Source of the DNA: Pseudomonas fluorescens | GTDB lineage: Bacteria > Pseudomonadota > Gammaproteobacteria > Pseudomonadales > Pseudomonadaceae | DNA: 52,501 bases | Direction of reading: 5' to 3' | Assembly: GCF_002837185.1 (NCBI RefSeq) | Contig: NZ_KZ478023.1 | Span: 1-52,501 of the forward strand | Shown here: piece after piece, positions 32,107-41,126 of the stretch | Layout of the letters: each line of letters begins with the position of its first letter | How positions within the stretch are numbered: position 1 is the stretch's first letter | Translations under genes and position numbers: made by a program | The notes under the pieces: generated by a model | Databases searched by the model: none | What the model was told of the DNA's origin: nothing | What the model saw: the letters and a program-made list of their open reading frames with translations, nothing else

Positions 32107-32637
32107 ATGTTGAATGACCCGATTCCACCTCACGTTGACCCGCGCAAATTGGCTGATCGTGGCACTTCCCTTCAAGGTGAATTGCCGCTGGCCGATTTGG
32201 AGAGACTCTGCGACCCGCTTTCCGACACTGTCGGTACGGTGCAGGCCAAATTCATTTTTGAACGAGATGAACGTAAATCTGTGGTGATCCACAGCGTTAT
32301 CGACACCGAAGTCAAAATGGTTTGCCAGCGTTGTCTTGAGCTGGTCACCCTGCCGATCCACAGCGAGTGCAGTTATGCCGTGGTGAAGGAGGGTGCGAAT
32401 ACCCAGTCGTTGCCGAAAGGTTATGACGTGCTGGAACTGGGCGAAGATCCTTTGGATCTGCATGCACTGATCGAGGAGGAGCTTTTGCTCGCCTTGCCCA
32501 TTGTGCCTGCTCATCATCCGGAAGAATGCCAGCAGCCGGCGGGCCTCGATGACGAGCCCGAACCGAGCGAGGACGAGGTAACGCGGTCCAACCCGTTCAG
32601 TGTATTGGCGCAGTTAAAGCGTGACCCAAACGTTTAG
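32107..32637 (+). CDS. yceD: YceD/DUF177 family protein, 23S rRNA accumulation factor
   Basis: A 176-aa soluble acidic protein of the DUF177 family, linked to accumulation of 23S rRNA in bacteria and almost always located directly before rpmF. It contains the paired cysteines CQRC (VCQRCLELVTLPI) and a C-terminal acidic region (EPEPSEDEV). The ATG at 32107 is chosen since a perfect promoter ends 9 nt before; upstream in-frame codons would lie within it. It is 13 bp before rpmF. Its mRNA appears nearly leaderless. Confidence 0.9.
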   Translation: MLNDPIPPHVDPRKLADRGTSLQGELPLADLERLCDPLSDTVGTVQAKFIFERDERKSVVIHSVIDTEVKMVCQRCLELVTLPIHSECSYAVVKEGANTQSLPKGYDVLELGEDPLDLHALIEEELLLALPIVPAHHPEECQQPAGLDDEPEPSEDEVTRSNPFSVLAQLKRDPNV

Positions 32638-32650
32638 GAGTTAATCAATT

Positions 32651-32833
32651 ATGGCTGTTCAGCAGAACAAAAAATCCCGCTCCGCCCGTGACATGCGCCG
32701 TTCGCACGACGCTCTCGAGGCTAGCACCCTGTCCGTGGAAAAGACCACCGGTGAAGTTCACCTGCGTCACCACGTATCGCCAGAAGGCGTATACCGTGGC
32801 CGTAAAGTGATCGACAAGGGCGCTGACGAGTAA
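32651..32833 (+). CDS. rpmF: 50S ribosomal protein L32
   Basis: A 60-aa basic ribosomal protein. The N-terminal [19 protein letters not shown] is the L32 signature. The C-terminal half has [17 protein letters not shown]; the zinc-binding cysteines found in some bacterial L32 proteins are absent, as is usual in gammaproteobacteria. TAGGAG precedes the ATG. It is the middle gene of yceD-rpmF-plsX. Confidence 0.97.
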
Positions 32834-32837
32834 TCAC

Positions 32838-33848
32838 TTGTCTGCTCAAGTCATCGCGATTGACGCAATGGGCGGGGACTTCGGTCCCCGCAGCATTGTT
32901 CAGGCCTGCATTGCCAGCCTGTCTGCTACGCCCTCGCTGCACCTGACCCTTGTCGGTCAACCTACCCTTATTGAAGAACTGATTGCCAGCCATCCGGCGG
33001 TGGATCGCGCGCGCCTGACGGTTACGCCGGCCAGCGAAACCATCACCATGGACGAAAAACCGGCAGCCGCGCTGCGCGGCAAGCCCGACTCGTCCATGCG
33101 CGTGGCCCTGGAGCTGCTGCGCGACGGCAAGGTGCACGCTTGTGTCAGTGCCGGCAATACCGGCGCGCTGATGGCCCTGTCGCGGCATGTGCTCAAGACC
33201 CTGCCGGGCATCGATCGGCCGGCGATGGTGGCGGCGATTCCCACGCAGAAAGGCTATTGTCAGTTGCTGGACCTGGGAGCGAACGTCGATTGCAGTGCCG
33301 AGCATCTGTTGCAGTTCGCCGTGATGGGTTCGGTGGCCGCCGAAGCGTTGGGCGTAGTCCGGCCAAGAGTGGCCCTGCTGAATATCGGCACCGAGGACAT
33401 CAAGGGCAATCAGCAGGTCAAGCTGGCCGCCACCTTGCTGCAAGGCGCGCGGGGTTTGAACTACGTCGGTTTTGTCGAAGGTGACGGCTTGTACCGTGGC
33501 GAAGCCGACGTGGTGGTGTGTGACGGGTTTGTCGGCAACATCCTGCTCAAGTCCAGCGAGGGCTTGGCAACCATGATTGCCACGCGTATCGAAGCCTTGT
33601 TCAAGCAGAACCTGGCGTCGCGCATGGTCGGCGCCCTGGCGTTGCCGTTGATGCGCCGGCTGCAGGCCGACCTGGCGCCGGCGCGGCATAACGGCGCGAG
33701 TTTTCTGGGGTTGCAGGGCGTAGTGGTGAAAAGCCATGGCTCGGCAGGTGTCGAGGGCTTTCAGAGCGCGATTGCGCGGGCCGTGATCGAGATTCAGGAC
33801 AACCTGCCGCAGCGCCTGCGCGGCCGTCTTGAGGACTTGTTGCCTTAG
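32838..33848 (+). CDS. plsX: Phosphate acyltransferase PlsX
   Basis: A 336-aa peripheral membrane enzyme that makes acyl-phosphate from acyl-ACP for phospholipid synthesis. The motifs IAIDAMGGDFGP (N terminus), SAGNTGALMALS and GFVGNILLKSSEG are diagnostic. The start is a TTG at 32838, just after the rpmF stop; the reading then begins with the conserved VIAIDAMGGD within six residues. It opens the fatty acid cluster plsX-fabD-fabG-acpP-fabF. Confidence 0.95.
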   Translation: MSAQVIAIDAMGGDFGPRSIVQACIASLSATPSLHLTLVGQPTLIEELIASHPAVDRARLTVTPASETITMDEKPAAALRGKPDSSMRVALELLRDGKVHACVSAGNTGALMALSRHVLKTLPGIDRPAMVAAIPTQKGYCQLLDLGANVDCSAEHLLQFAVMGSVAAEALGVVRPRVALLNIGTEDIKGNQQVKLAATLLQGARGLNYVGFVEGDGLYRGEADVVVCDGFVGNILLKSSEGLATMIATRIEALFKQNLASRMVGALALPLMRRLQADLAPARHNGASFLGLQGVVVKSHGSAGVEGFQSAIARAVIEIQDNLPQRLRGRLEDLLP

Positions 33849-33991
33849 GCGAATCGGCCCGGGAGTGCTTAAATGTGACCGGCCAGTTCAATTGACCATC
33901 CAATCTGTCAGTTTCGTGCGCTCCCGTCTTGGTTTCACCTCAAGATCGGCAGCGACCATTTTTGACGACCAGATCATTAGGGGCTTGTTAC

Positions 33992-34930
33992 ATGTCTACA
34001 TCCCTCGCATTCGTCTTTCCAGGGCAGGGTTCGCAGTCCCTCGGCATGTTGGCCGAGCTGGGCGCGCAATACCCGCAGGTCCTGGACACTTTCAAGGAAG
34101 CGTCCGACGCCCTGGGTTATGACCTGTGGGCACTGACCCAGCAGGGGCCGGAAGAGCAACTCAATCAAACCGACAAGACCCAGCCGGCCATTCTGACGGC
34201 TTCGATCGCGCTGTGGCGCTTGTGGCTGGCCGAAGGCGGCGCGCGCCCGGCATTCGTCGCCGGTCACAGCCTGGGCGAATACAGCGCCCTGGTTGCGGCG
34301 GGCAGCCTGACCCTCGGTGAAGCGGTCAAGCTGGTCGAGCGTCGCGGTCAATTGATGCAGGAGGCCGTTCCGGCCGGGCAGGGCGGCATGGCCGCGATCC
34401 TGGGCCTGGACGATGCGGTGGTGATCGAAGCCTGCGCCGAAGCGGCGCAGGGCGAGGTGGTCAGTGCCGTGAATTTCAACTCCCCTGGCCAAGTGGTCAT
34501 CGCGGGTGCCAAGGCAGCGGTCGAGCGCGCCATCGAAGGCTGCAAGGCCCGTGGTGCCAAGCGTGCGCTGCCGTTGCCGGTCAGCGTGCCGTCACACTGC
34601 GAGCTGATGCGTCCGGCGGCCGAGCGTTTTGCCGAGTCCATCGCCGCCATCAACTGGCAGGCGCCGCAGATCCCGCTGGTGCAGAACGTCAGCGCGGCGG
34701 TGGCCCCTGACCTGGACACCCTCAAGCGCGACCTGCTGGAGCAACTCTACAAGCCGGTTCGCTGGGTTGAGTCGGTGCAGACCCTGGCTGCCAATGGCGC
34801 CACCGAACTGGTCGAGTGCGGTCCGGGCAAAGTCCTGGCCGGCCTGAACAAACGCTGCGCCGACGGCGTATCGACTGCCAATCTCAATACCCCGGATGCC
34901 TTCGCTGCCGCTCGTGCGGCGCTGGCCTGA
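33992..34930 (+). CDS. fabD: Malonyl-CoA:ACP transacylase FabD
   Basis: A 312-aa enzyme that loads malonate onto ACP. It has the N-terminal FVFPGQGSQSLGM, the nucleophile elbow GHSLGEYSAL (S93), the catalytic His202 in VPSHCELM and the C-terminal ELVECGPGKVLAGL. The ATG at 33992 follows TTAGGGG and matches family length; an upstream frame to 33929 is non-conserved. The 143-bp gap before it could carry a promoter, but none was clear. Confidence 0.96.
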   Translation: MSTSLAFVFPGQGSQSLGMLAELGAQYPQVLDTFKEASDALGYDLWALTQQGPEEQLNQTDKTQPAILTASIALWRLWLAEGGARPAFVAGHSLGEYSALVAAGSLTLGEAVKLVERRGQLMQEAVPAGQGGMAAILGLDDAVVIEACAEAAQGEVVSAVNFNSPGQVVIAGAKAAVERAIEGCKARGAKRALPLPVSVPSHCELMRPAAERFAESIAAINWQAPQIPLVQNVSAAVAPDLDTLKRDLLEQLYKPVRWVESVQTLAANGATELVECGPGKVLAGLNKRCADGVSTANLNTPDAFAAARAALA

Positions 34931-34954
34931 TCCCCGAAATTAGGAGAAGCCTGC

Positions 34955-35698
34955 ATGAGTCTGCAAGGTAAAGTTGCACTGGTTACCGGCGCAAGCCGTG
35001 GCATCGGCCGGGCCATCGCCCTGGAGCTGGGCCGTCAAGGCGCCGTTGTGATCGGCACCGCCACGTCCGCCTCGGGTGCCGAGCGTATCGCCGCAACCCT
35101 CAAGGAAAACGGCGTGCAGGGCACCGGCCTTGAGCTGAACGTGACCAGTGACGAGTCCGTGGCGGCCGTGCTGGCCGAGATCACCGCTCAGTTCGGTGCG
35201 CCGGCGATTCTGGTGAACAATGCCGGTATCACCCGCGATAACCTGATGATGCGCATGAAAGACGACGAATGGTACGACGTGGTCGATACCAACCTGAACA
35301 GTCTGTTCCGCCTGTCCAAGGGCGTTTTGCGCGGCATGACCAAGGCGCGCTGGGGCCGAATTATCAATATTGGCTCTGTAGTGGGTGCCATGGGCAACGC
35401 CGGCCAAGTAAACTATGCCGCGGCCAAGGCCGGTCTGGAAGGTTTCAGCCGTGCACTGGCGCGTGAAGTCGGCTCGCGGTCGATTACGGTAAACTCGGTG
35501 GCTCCAGGGTTCATCGACACCGATATGACCCGCGAACTGCCCGAAGCACAGCGTGAAGCCTTGCTGACGCAGATTCCGCTGGGCCGTCTGGGCCAGGCTC
35601 AAGAGATCGCGAATGTGGTCACTTTTCTGGCATCCGACGGTGCGGCATACGTAACTGGGGCTACAATCCCGGTGAACGGCGGGATGTACATGAGTTAA
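34955..35698 (+). CDS. fabG: 3-oxoacyl-ACP reductase FabG
   Basis: A 247-aa NADPH-dependent reductase of the SDR family in the fatty acid elongation cycle. It has TGASRGIGRA (11-20), LVNNAGITRDN, and the catalytic S141, Y154 and K158 (NYAAAKAG), with the C-terminal VNGGMYMS. AGGAGA precedes the ATG. It is 24 bp after fabD in the plsX-fabD-fabG-acpP order seen in E. coli and Pseudomonas. Confidence 0.97.
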   Translation: MSLQGKVALVTGASRGIGRAIALELGRQGAVVIGTATSASGAERIAATLKENGVQGTGLELNVTSDESVAAVLAEITAQFGAPAILVNNAGITRDNLMMRMKDDEWYDVVDTNLNSLFRLSKGVLRGMTKARWGRIINIGSVVGAMGNAGQVNYAAAKAGLEGFSRALAREVGSRSITVNSVAPGFIDTDMTRELPEAQREALLTQIPLGRLGQAQEIANVVTFLASDGAAYVTGATIPVNGGMYMS

Positions 35699-35803
35699 AT
35701 TGTGACGGATCGCTTCAAAAATATGTCATACGAGCTGTCTAAAATCCGTTATAAAGCTGCAACTTAATTTATAGGCAGGTGGCAGGGCGGGTACAGGGTG
35801 AAG

Positions 35804-35838
35804 CTTTCGGTTGAAAAACCGAAATGGCTTTCTATACA
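35804..35838 (+). promoter_or_regulatory. acpP promoter with overlapping palindrome
   Basis: TTGAAA (35811-35816), 16 nt, TATACA (35833-35838) is a good sigma-70 pair, with a ~45-nt leader to acpP. A perfect 8-bp inverted repeat (TTTCGGTT-GAAA-AACCGAAA, 35805-35824) covers the -35 element and could be an operator or a processed hairpin of the upstream transcript. Confidence 0.6.
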
Positions 35839-35889
35839 CTTACCCACTGGCCAGCTGCCTGAATTTGTCCATTAGGAGTTAAACAAGGT

Positions 35890-36126
35890 ATGAGCACCAT
35901 CGAAGAGCGCGTCAAGAAAATCGTCGCCGAGCAACTGGGCGTTAAGGAAGAAGAAGTGGTCAACACTGCTTCCTTCGTAGAAGACCTGGGTGCCGATTCC
36001 CTTGACACCGTTGAGCTGGTGATGGCTCTGGAAGAGGAATTCGAGACCGAAATCCCGGACGAAGAAGCTGAAAAAATCACTACTGTTCAAGCTGCCATCG
36101 ACTACGTTACTAGCCACCAGGCGTAA
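35890..36126 (+). CDS. acpP: Acyl carrier protein AcpP
   Basis: A 78-aa acidic four-helix carrier that holds growing acyl chains through a phosphopantetheine arm. The arm is attached to S37 in the motif GADSLDTVELVMALE. The length and the N terminus MSTIEERVKKIVAEQLGV are standard. TTAGGAG precedes the ATG. It probably has its own promoter, in keeping with its high cellular level, and a terminator follows. The PPTase at 17 kb is the likely enzyme that modifies it. Confidence 0.98.
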   Translation: MSTIEERVKKIVAEQLGVKEEEVVNTASFVEDLGADSLDTVELVMALEEEFETEIPDEEAEKITTVQAAIDYVTSHQA

Positions 36127-36154
36127 TAGTTTGTAGTCGTCGCCTGCTGTCAGG

Positions 36155-36192
36155 GAAAAACCGCACTGCTGTAACGGCGTGCGGTTTTTTCT
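36155..36192 (+). terminator. Terminator after acpP
   Basis: AAAACCGCAC and GTGCGGTTTT form a stem around TGCTGTAACGGC, followed by TTCTTTC. It is a likely attenuating terminator between acpP and fabF, matching the higher demand for AcpP. Confidence 0.85.
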
Positions 36193-36254
36193 TTCAGCGG
36201 TGACGAAAAGTACGCTGCGAAGCAAAGTGTCGTCATTAGAAAAAGGAGAGTGCT

Positions 36255-37499
36255 GTGTCGCGTAGACGCGTCGTAGTCACCGGTATGGGTATGTTGTCGC
36301 CACTGGGCACGGATGTGCCAAGCAGTTGGCAGGGCATTCTGGCTGGCCACAGTGGTATCGGTCTGATCGAACACACGGACCTTTCTGCCTATTCCACCCG
36401 TTTTGGCGGCTCGGTAAAGGGTTTCAATGTCGAGCAATACCTCTCGCTCAAGGAATCGCGCAAGCTCGACCTGTTCATTCAATACGGCCTGGCAGCCGGT
36501 TTTCAGGCAGTGCGTAACGCCGGCCTGGAAGTCACCGACGCCAACCGTGAGCGCATCGGCGTGGCCATGGGTTCGGGGATTGGCGGGCTGACCAATATCG
36601 AAGAAACCAGCCGCACGTTGCACGATTCCGGCCCCCGTCGAATTTCACCGTTCTTCGTGCCGGGCTCGATCATCAATATGATTTCCGGTTTCCTGTCCAT
36701 CCATTTGGGGGCACAGGGGCCTAACTACGCCATCGCAACGGCGTGCACCACGGGCACTCACTGCATCGGCATGGCGGCGCGCAACATCGCCTACGATGAA
36801 GCTGACGTGATGATTGCCGGTGGCGCCGAGATGGCCGCCTGCGGCCTGGGCATGGGCGGCTTCGGCGCATCTCGAGCGCTGTCGACCCGCAACGATGAGC
36901 CGACCCGTGCCAGCCGTCCGTGGGACAAGGGCCGTGACGGTTTTGTGCTGTCCGACGGTGCCGGTGCCCTGGTACTGGAAGAGTTGGAGCATGCCAAGGC
37001 ACGCGGTGCGACCATCTATGCCGAGCTGATCGGTTTTGGCATGAGCGGCGACGCCTACCACATGACCTCGCCACCGTCCGACGGTGCCGGTGCCGCACGC
37101 TGCATCACCAATGCCCTGCGCGATGCGAAGGTCAATGCCGACCAGGTGCAGTACATCAATGCTCATGGCACTTCGACGCCGACCGGCGACCTGGCGGAAG
37201 CCGAAGCCATCAAGTCGGTGTTCGGCGAGCACGCCTATAAGCTGGCGGTCAGCTCCACCAAATCCATGACCGGCCATCTGTTGGGCGCGGCGGGTGCGGT
37301 CGAGGCGATCTTCAGTGTGATGGCCATCAAGGACCAGGTCGCTCCGCCGACCATCAACCTTGATGAGCCGGACGAGGGCTGCGACCTGAACTTCGTGCCT
37401 CACGAAGCGCAACCGATGCCGATCGACGTGGTGATCTCCAACTCGTTCGGGTTTGGTGGCACCAACGGCTCGCTGGTGTTCCGCCGGTTCGCCGAGTAA
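36255..37499 (+). CDS. fabF: 3-oxoacyl-ACP synthase II FabF
   Basis: A 414-aa condensing enzyme of chain elongation. The Cys-His-His site is visible: C164 in ATACTTGTH, the first His in NAHGTSTPTGD and the second in KSMTGHLLGAAGA. The GTG start at 36255 follows AAAGGAGAG and gives MSRRRVVVTGMGMLSPLG as in relatives. Its stop overlaps the pabC start (TAATG), so the two are coupled. Confidence 0.97.
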   Translation: MSRRRVVVTGMGMLSPLGTDVPSSWQGILAGHSGIGLIEHTDLSAYSTRFGGSVKGFNVEQYLSLKESRKLDLFIQYGLAAGFQAVRNAGLEVTDANRERIGVAMGSGIGGLTNIEETSRTLHDSGPRRISPFFVPGSIINMISGFLSIHLGAQGPNYAIATACTTGTHCIGMAARNIAYDEADVMIAGGAEMAACGLGMGGFGASRALSTRNDEPTRASRPWDKGRDGFVLSDGAGALVLEELEHAKARGATIYAELIGFGMSGDAYHMTSPPSDGAGAARCITNALRDAKVNADQVQYINAHGTSTPTGDLAEAEAIKSVFGEHAYKLAVSSTKSMTGHLLGAAGAVEAIFSVMAIKDQVAPPTINLDEPDEGCDLNFVPHEAQPMPIDVVISNSFGFGGTNGSLVFRRFAE

Positions 37500-38314
37500 T
37501 GCACAGCTGGGTCGACGGTCAGCCAGCGGACAGCGTGCCCCTGAAAGATCGCGGCCTGGCGTATGGTGATGGTGTGTTTGAAACCATCGCGGTCAAGGCC
37601 GGGCAGCCGGTGCTGCTTGACCGTCACCTGCAGCGCCTCAATGAGGGCTGCAGGCGCTTCGCATTGGGGGTGGATCACGCTCTGGTCCGCAGCGAAGTGC
37701 TGGCCTATGCCGCAGCCCTTGGCGATGGCGTGCTCAAGTTGATCCTGACCCGTGGCGATAGCCAGCGGGGTTACGGCATCAATCCCGATGCCGCTGTACG
37801 CCGTATATTGCAGGGCGGTCCGCCCGCCACTTATCCCGAAACCCACGAGACCGACGGCATCCGCCTGTTTCCGTGCGCCACCCGTTTGGCCGAACAACCG
37901 CTGCTGGCCGGGCTCAAACACCTGAACCGCCTTGAGCAGGTAATCGCCCGCGCCGAATGGCAGGATGCCGAGCATGCCGAAGGCTTGATGCTGGATATGT
38001 CCGGGCGTGTCATCGAAGGCGTGTTCAGCAATCTGTTTCTGGTACGCAACGGCGTGTTACTTACCGCTGATCTGAAGCGTTGTGGCATTGCCGGAGTGAT
38101 GCGCGCCGAGATCCTGGCCCAGGCCCAAGCGCTGAGCGTCCCGGTGGCCGTGGCCGACATCAGCGTGGAGCAGTTGCAACAGGCCGACGAAGTCTTCGTG
38201 TGCAACAGCATTTATGGCATCTGGCCGGTACGCGAGTGCGCTGGGATGCGCTGGTCGGTTGGGCCGCTCACCCGTAAACTGCAGGGCATTGTTCGCGCGC
38301 TATTGGATATTTGA
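37499..38314 (+). CDS. pabC: Aminodeoxychorismate lyase PabC
   Basis: A 271-aa PLP enzyme of fold type IV that converts aminodeoxychorismate to p-aminobenzoate for folate. It has DRGLAYGDGVFETIAV near residues 17-32, the PLP-binding lysine in AGLKHLNRLEQV (K140), and ISVEQLQQADEVFVCNSIYG. It lies between fabF and mltG, the same order as in E. coli (fabF-pabC-mltG-tmk-holB). Stop-start overlaps on both sides suggest a single operon. Confidence 0.94.
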   Translation: MHSWVDGQPADSVPLKDRGLAYGDGVFETIAVKAGQPVLLDRHLQRLNEGCRRFALGVDHALVRSEVLAYAAALGDGVLKLILTRGDSQRGYGINPDAAVRRILQGGPPATYPETHETDGIRLFPCATRLAEQPLLAGLKHLNRLEQVIARAEWQDAEHAEGLMLDMSGRVIEGVFSNLFLVRNGVLLTADLKRCGIAGVMRAEILAQAQALSVPVAVADISVEQLQQADEVFVCNSIYGIWPVRECAGMRWSVGPLTRKLQGIVRALLDI

Positions 38315-39436
38315 GTGATACGAAAACTGGTTGTACTGCTGCTGATCGGTCTGTTCTCGGCGGCTTTGCTGTCGGGCTTGTGCGCCTGGAAATACAACGC
38401 TGCCTTGAAACAGCCGTTGCATCTGACCCAGGAGCAATTGCTCGATGTACCGGCAGGGGCGACGCCCACCGGCACCTTCAATCGTCTGGAAGCCGATGGC
38501 GTGCTCGACGGTGCATTCTGGCTGCGTCTTTACTGGCGCTTGAACCTTGAGGGCCAGCCGCTGCACAGCGGCGAATACCGCATGACCCCGGGCCTCACCG
38601 CCGAAGGCCTGATCGGCCTGTGGCAGCGCGGGGAAGTGGTGCAGTACAGCCTGACCCTGGTGGAGGGGTGGAACTTTCGCCAGGTACGCTCGGCGCTGGC
38701 CAAGCACGAAAAGATCGTGCAGACCCTCGCGGGCCTCAGTGACAGCGAAGTGATGGATAAGCTCGGCCATCCTGGCGTATTCCCTGAAGGACGCTTCTTT
38801 CCCGACACCTACCGTTTCGTGCGTGGCATGACGGACGTCGAATTCCTGAAGAAAGCCTACAACCGTCTGGACGATGTGCTGGCCCAGGAATGGAGCAGGC
38901 GCGCCGCTGATGCGCCTTACACCGAACCTTATCAAGCGCTGATCATGGCCTCCCTGGTGGAAAAGGAGACCGGTGTGCCCGAAGAGCGTGGCCAGATTGC
39001 CGGTGTGTTCGTGCGTCGCCTGAAGCTGGGCATGATGTTGCAGACCGACCCCACGGTGATCTATGGCCTGGGTGAGCGCTACAACGGCAAATTGACCCGT
39101 GCCCACCTCAAGGAGGCCAACCCTTACAACACTTACATGATCGCCGGCCTGCCGCCGACACCCATCGCCATGGTGGGCCGAGAGGCGATTCATGCCGCGC
39201 TGAACCCGGTGCCGGGCAGCAGCCTGTATTTCGTCGCTCGTGGCGACGGCAGCCATGTTTTCTCGGATGACCTGGATGCGCATAATGCCGCCGTACGCGA
39301 GTTTCAACTCAAGCGCCGCGCCGATTACCGTTCCAGCCCGGCACCGCAGGCCAAGCCGCTGGAAGACACGGTGCCGCCCGTTGACGTACCGGTAGAGCCC
39401 GCGCCGGACACCAGCGCCGCGCAAAGCCCGCAATGA
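38315..39436 (+). CDS. mltG: Endolytic peptidoglycan transglycosylase MltG
   Basis: A 373-aa inner-membrane enzyme that cleaves nascent glycan and sets strand length. One N-terminal membrane helix (about 4-24) anchors a periplasmic YceG domain with the catalytic Glu in MASLVEKETGVPEER (E216 or E218) and QTDPTVIYGLG. The last ~40 residues form a Pro-rich tail. The GTG start at 38315 directly follows the pabC stop. It sits in the conserved pabC-mltG-tmk string. Confidence 0.93.
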   Translation: MIRKLVVLLLIGLFSAALLSGLCAWKYNAALKQPLHLTQEQLLDVPAGATPTGTFNRLEADGVLDGAFWLRLYWRLNLEGQPLHSGEYRMTPGLTAEGLIGLWQRGEVVQYSLTLVEGWNFRQVRSALAKHEKIVQTLAGLSDSEVMDKLGHPGVFPEGRFFPDTYRFVRGMTDVEFLKKAYNRLDDVLAQEWSRRAADAPYTEPYQALIMASLVEKETGVPEERGQIAGVFVRRLKLGMMLQTDPTVIYGLGERYNGKLTRAHLKEANPYNTYMIAGLPPTPIAMVGREAIHAALNPVPGSSLYFVARGDGSHVFSDDLDAHNAAVREFQLKRRADYRSSPAPQAKPLEDTVPPVDVPVEPAPDTSAAQSPQ

Positions 39437-39455
39437 TTCTGACTAAGGACTGCCT

Positions 39456-40088
39456 GTGACTGGCTTGTTTATGACCCTCGAAGGCCCGGAAGGCGCCGGC
39501 AAAAGCACCAACCGCGATTACCTGGCCGAGCGCCTGCGCGCCGCAGGCATCGAAGTGGTGTTGACCCGTGAGCCCGGCGGTACGCCGCTGGCCGAGCGCA
39601 TCCGTGAGGTATTGCTGACGCCGGGTGAGGAGCCGATGAATGCGGACACCGAGCTGCTGCTGGTGTTCGCCGCCCGTGCCCAGCATCTGGCCGAGGTGAT
39701 CCGACCGGCCCTGGCCCGTGGTGCCGTAGTGATCTGCGACCGTTTCACCGACTCCACCTACGCCTATCAGGGCGGTGGTCGTGGGTTGTGCCTGGAGCGT
39801 ATCGCTGCCCTGGAAACGTTCGTACAGGCAGACCTGCGCCCCGACCTGACCCTGCTGTTCGACCTGCCGGTGGAGGTGGGCATGGCCCGCGCCAGCGCGC
39901 GCGGTCGCCTGGATCGTTTCGAGCTGGAAGGTCGGGCATTTTTCGACGCCGTGCGCACGGCGTTCCTCGAGCGTGCCAGGGCGGAGCCTGCGCGGTATCA
40001 CCTGCTTGACGCAGCGCAACCGCTGGCTCAGGTGCAGCAAGCCCTCGATGCGCTGCTGCCCACCTTGCTGGAGCGCGCCCGTGGCTGA
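39456..40088 (+). CDS. tmk: Thymidylate kinase
   Basis: A 210-aa kinase that makes dTDP from dTMP. It has the P-loop EGPEGAGKST (9-18), the DRF motif in VVICDRFTDSTYAYQGGGRG and the LID segment RGRLDRFE. The start is a GTG at 39456, 19 bp after mltG, and the protein then begins MTGLFMTLEGPEG. Its end overlaps holB by 8 bp. Confidence 0.96.
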   Translation: MTGLFMTLEGPEGAGKSTNRDYLAERLRAAGIEVVLTREPGGTPLAERIREVLLTPGEEPMNADTELLLVFAARAQHLAEVIRPALARGAVVICDRFTDSTYAYQGGGRGLCLERIAALETFVQADLRPDLTLLFDLPVEVGMARASARGRLDRFELEGRAFFDAVRTAFLERARAEPARYHLLDAAQPLAQVQQALDALLPTLLERARG

Positions 40089-41070
40089 AGCCTACCCGTG
40101 GCAGGATGGTCTCTGGCAGCAATTGGCGGGTCGTGCGCAACACGCCCACGCCTATTTGCTGCACGGCCCGACAGGGATCGGCAAGCGTGCGCTGGCCGAG
40201 CGCTTGATGGCCAGCCTGTTGTGCCAGCGCCCCGTTGACCTGCACGCCTGCGGTGAATGCAAGTCCTGCCTGCTATTGAAGGCCGGCAGCCACCCCGATA
40301 ATTATGTGCTGGAACCTGAGGAAGCGGACAAAGCGATCAAGGTCGACCAGGTGCGCGACCTCGTCAGCTTCGTGGTGCAAACCGCGCAGATGGGCGGGCG
40401 CAAGGTGGTGCTGATCGAGCCGGTGGAGGCCATGAACATCAACGCCGCCAACGCGTTGCTCAAGAGTCTGGAAGAGCCGTCCGGCGACACCGTGCTGTTG
40501 CTGGTGAGCCATCAATCCAGCCGGTTGTTGCCGACCATTCGCAGCCGTTGCGTGCAGCAGGCGTGCCCTTTGCCGAGCGAGGCCATGAGCCTGCAATGGC
40601 TGGCGCAGGCGCTGCCGGATTGCGCTGAGCAAGAACGAATCGAATTGCTGACCCTGGCCGCGGGCTCCCCTCTGGCTGCGGTGAAGCTGCACGCCCAAGG
40701 CGTGCGAGAGCAACGTGCACTGGTCGTAGACGGTGTGAAGAAGCTGATCAAACAGGAACTGTCCGCCACGCAATTGGCCGAAAGTGCGTGGAAGGACATC
40801 CCCCTGTTGCTGCTGTTCGACTGGTTCTGCGATTGGTCCAGCCTGATCCTGCGCTACCAGTTGACCCAGGACGAAAACGGCCTGGGTTTGCCGGACATGC
40901 GCAAGGTGGTGCAGTACCTTGCGCAGAAAAGTGCGCAGGACAAGGTGCTGAGTATTCAGGACTGGATCCTCGCCCAGCGCCAGAAAGTGCTCGGCAAGGC
41001 CAACCTCAACCGCGTGCTGTTGCTTGAAGCACTGCTTGTCCAATGGGTCGGTTTGCTCGGCCGGCGTTAA
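40081..41070 (+). CDS. holB: DNA polymerase III subunit delta'
   Basis: A 329-aa clamp-loader subunit of the AAA+ fold. Visible are LLHGPTGIGKRAL (P-loop-like, about 27-38), the zinc cluster cysteines in ACGECKSC with an upstream Cys in LLCQRP, the Walker-B-like segment GGRKVVLIEPVEAMN and the sensor/SRC region with LLPTIRSRC. The GTG start at 40081 overlaps tmk; upstream codons would lie inside tmk. In P. aeruginosa pilZ follows, but here the next gene is tatD after 56 bp. Confidence 0.94.
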   Translation: MAEAYPWQDGLWQQLAGRAQHAHAYLLHGPTGIGKRALAERLMASLLCQRPVDLHACGECKSCLLLKAGSHPDNYVLEPEEADKAIKVDQVRDLVSFVVQTAQMGGRKVVLIEPVEAMNINAANALLKSLEEPSGDTVLLLVSHQSSRLLPTIRSRCVQQACPLPSEAMSLQWLAQALPDCAEQERIELLTLAAGSPLAAVKLHAQGVREQRALVVDGVKKLIKQELSATQLAESAWKDIPLLLLFDWFCDWSSLILRYQLTQDENGLGLPDMRKVVQYLAQKSAQDKVLSIQDWILAQRQKVLGKANLNRVLLLEALLVQWVGLLGRR

Positions 41071-41126
41071 TTTTCTTGGCCGACGGGTGTATCGTCGGCC
41101 AGACACTACTCAAGTTGTCATTGCCC

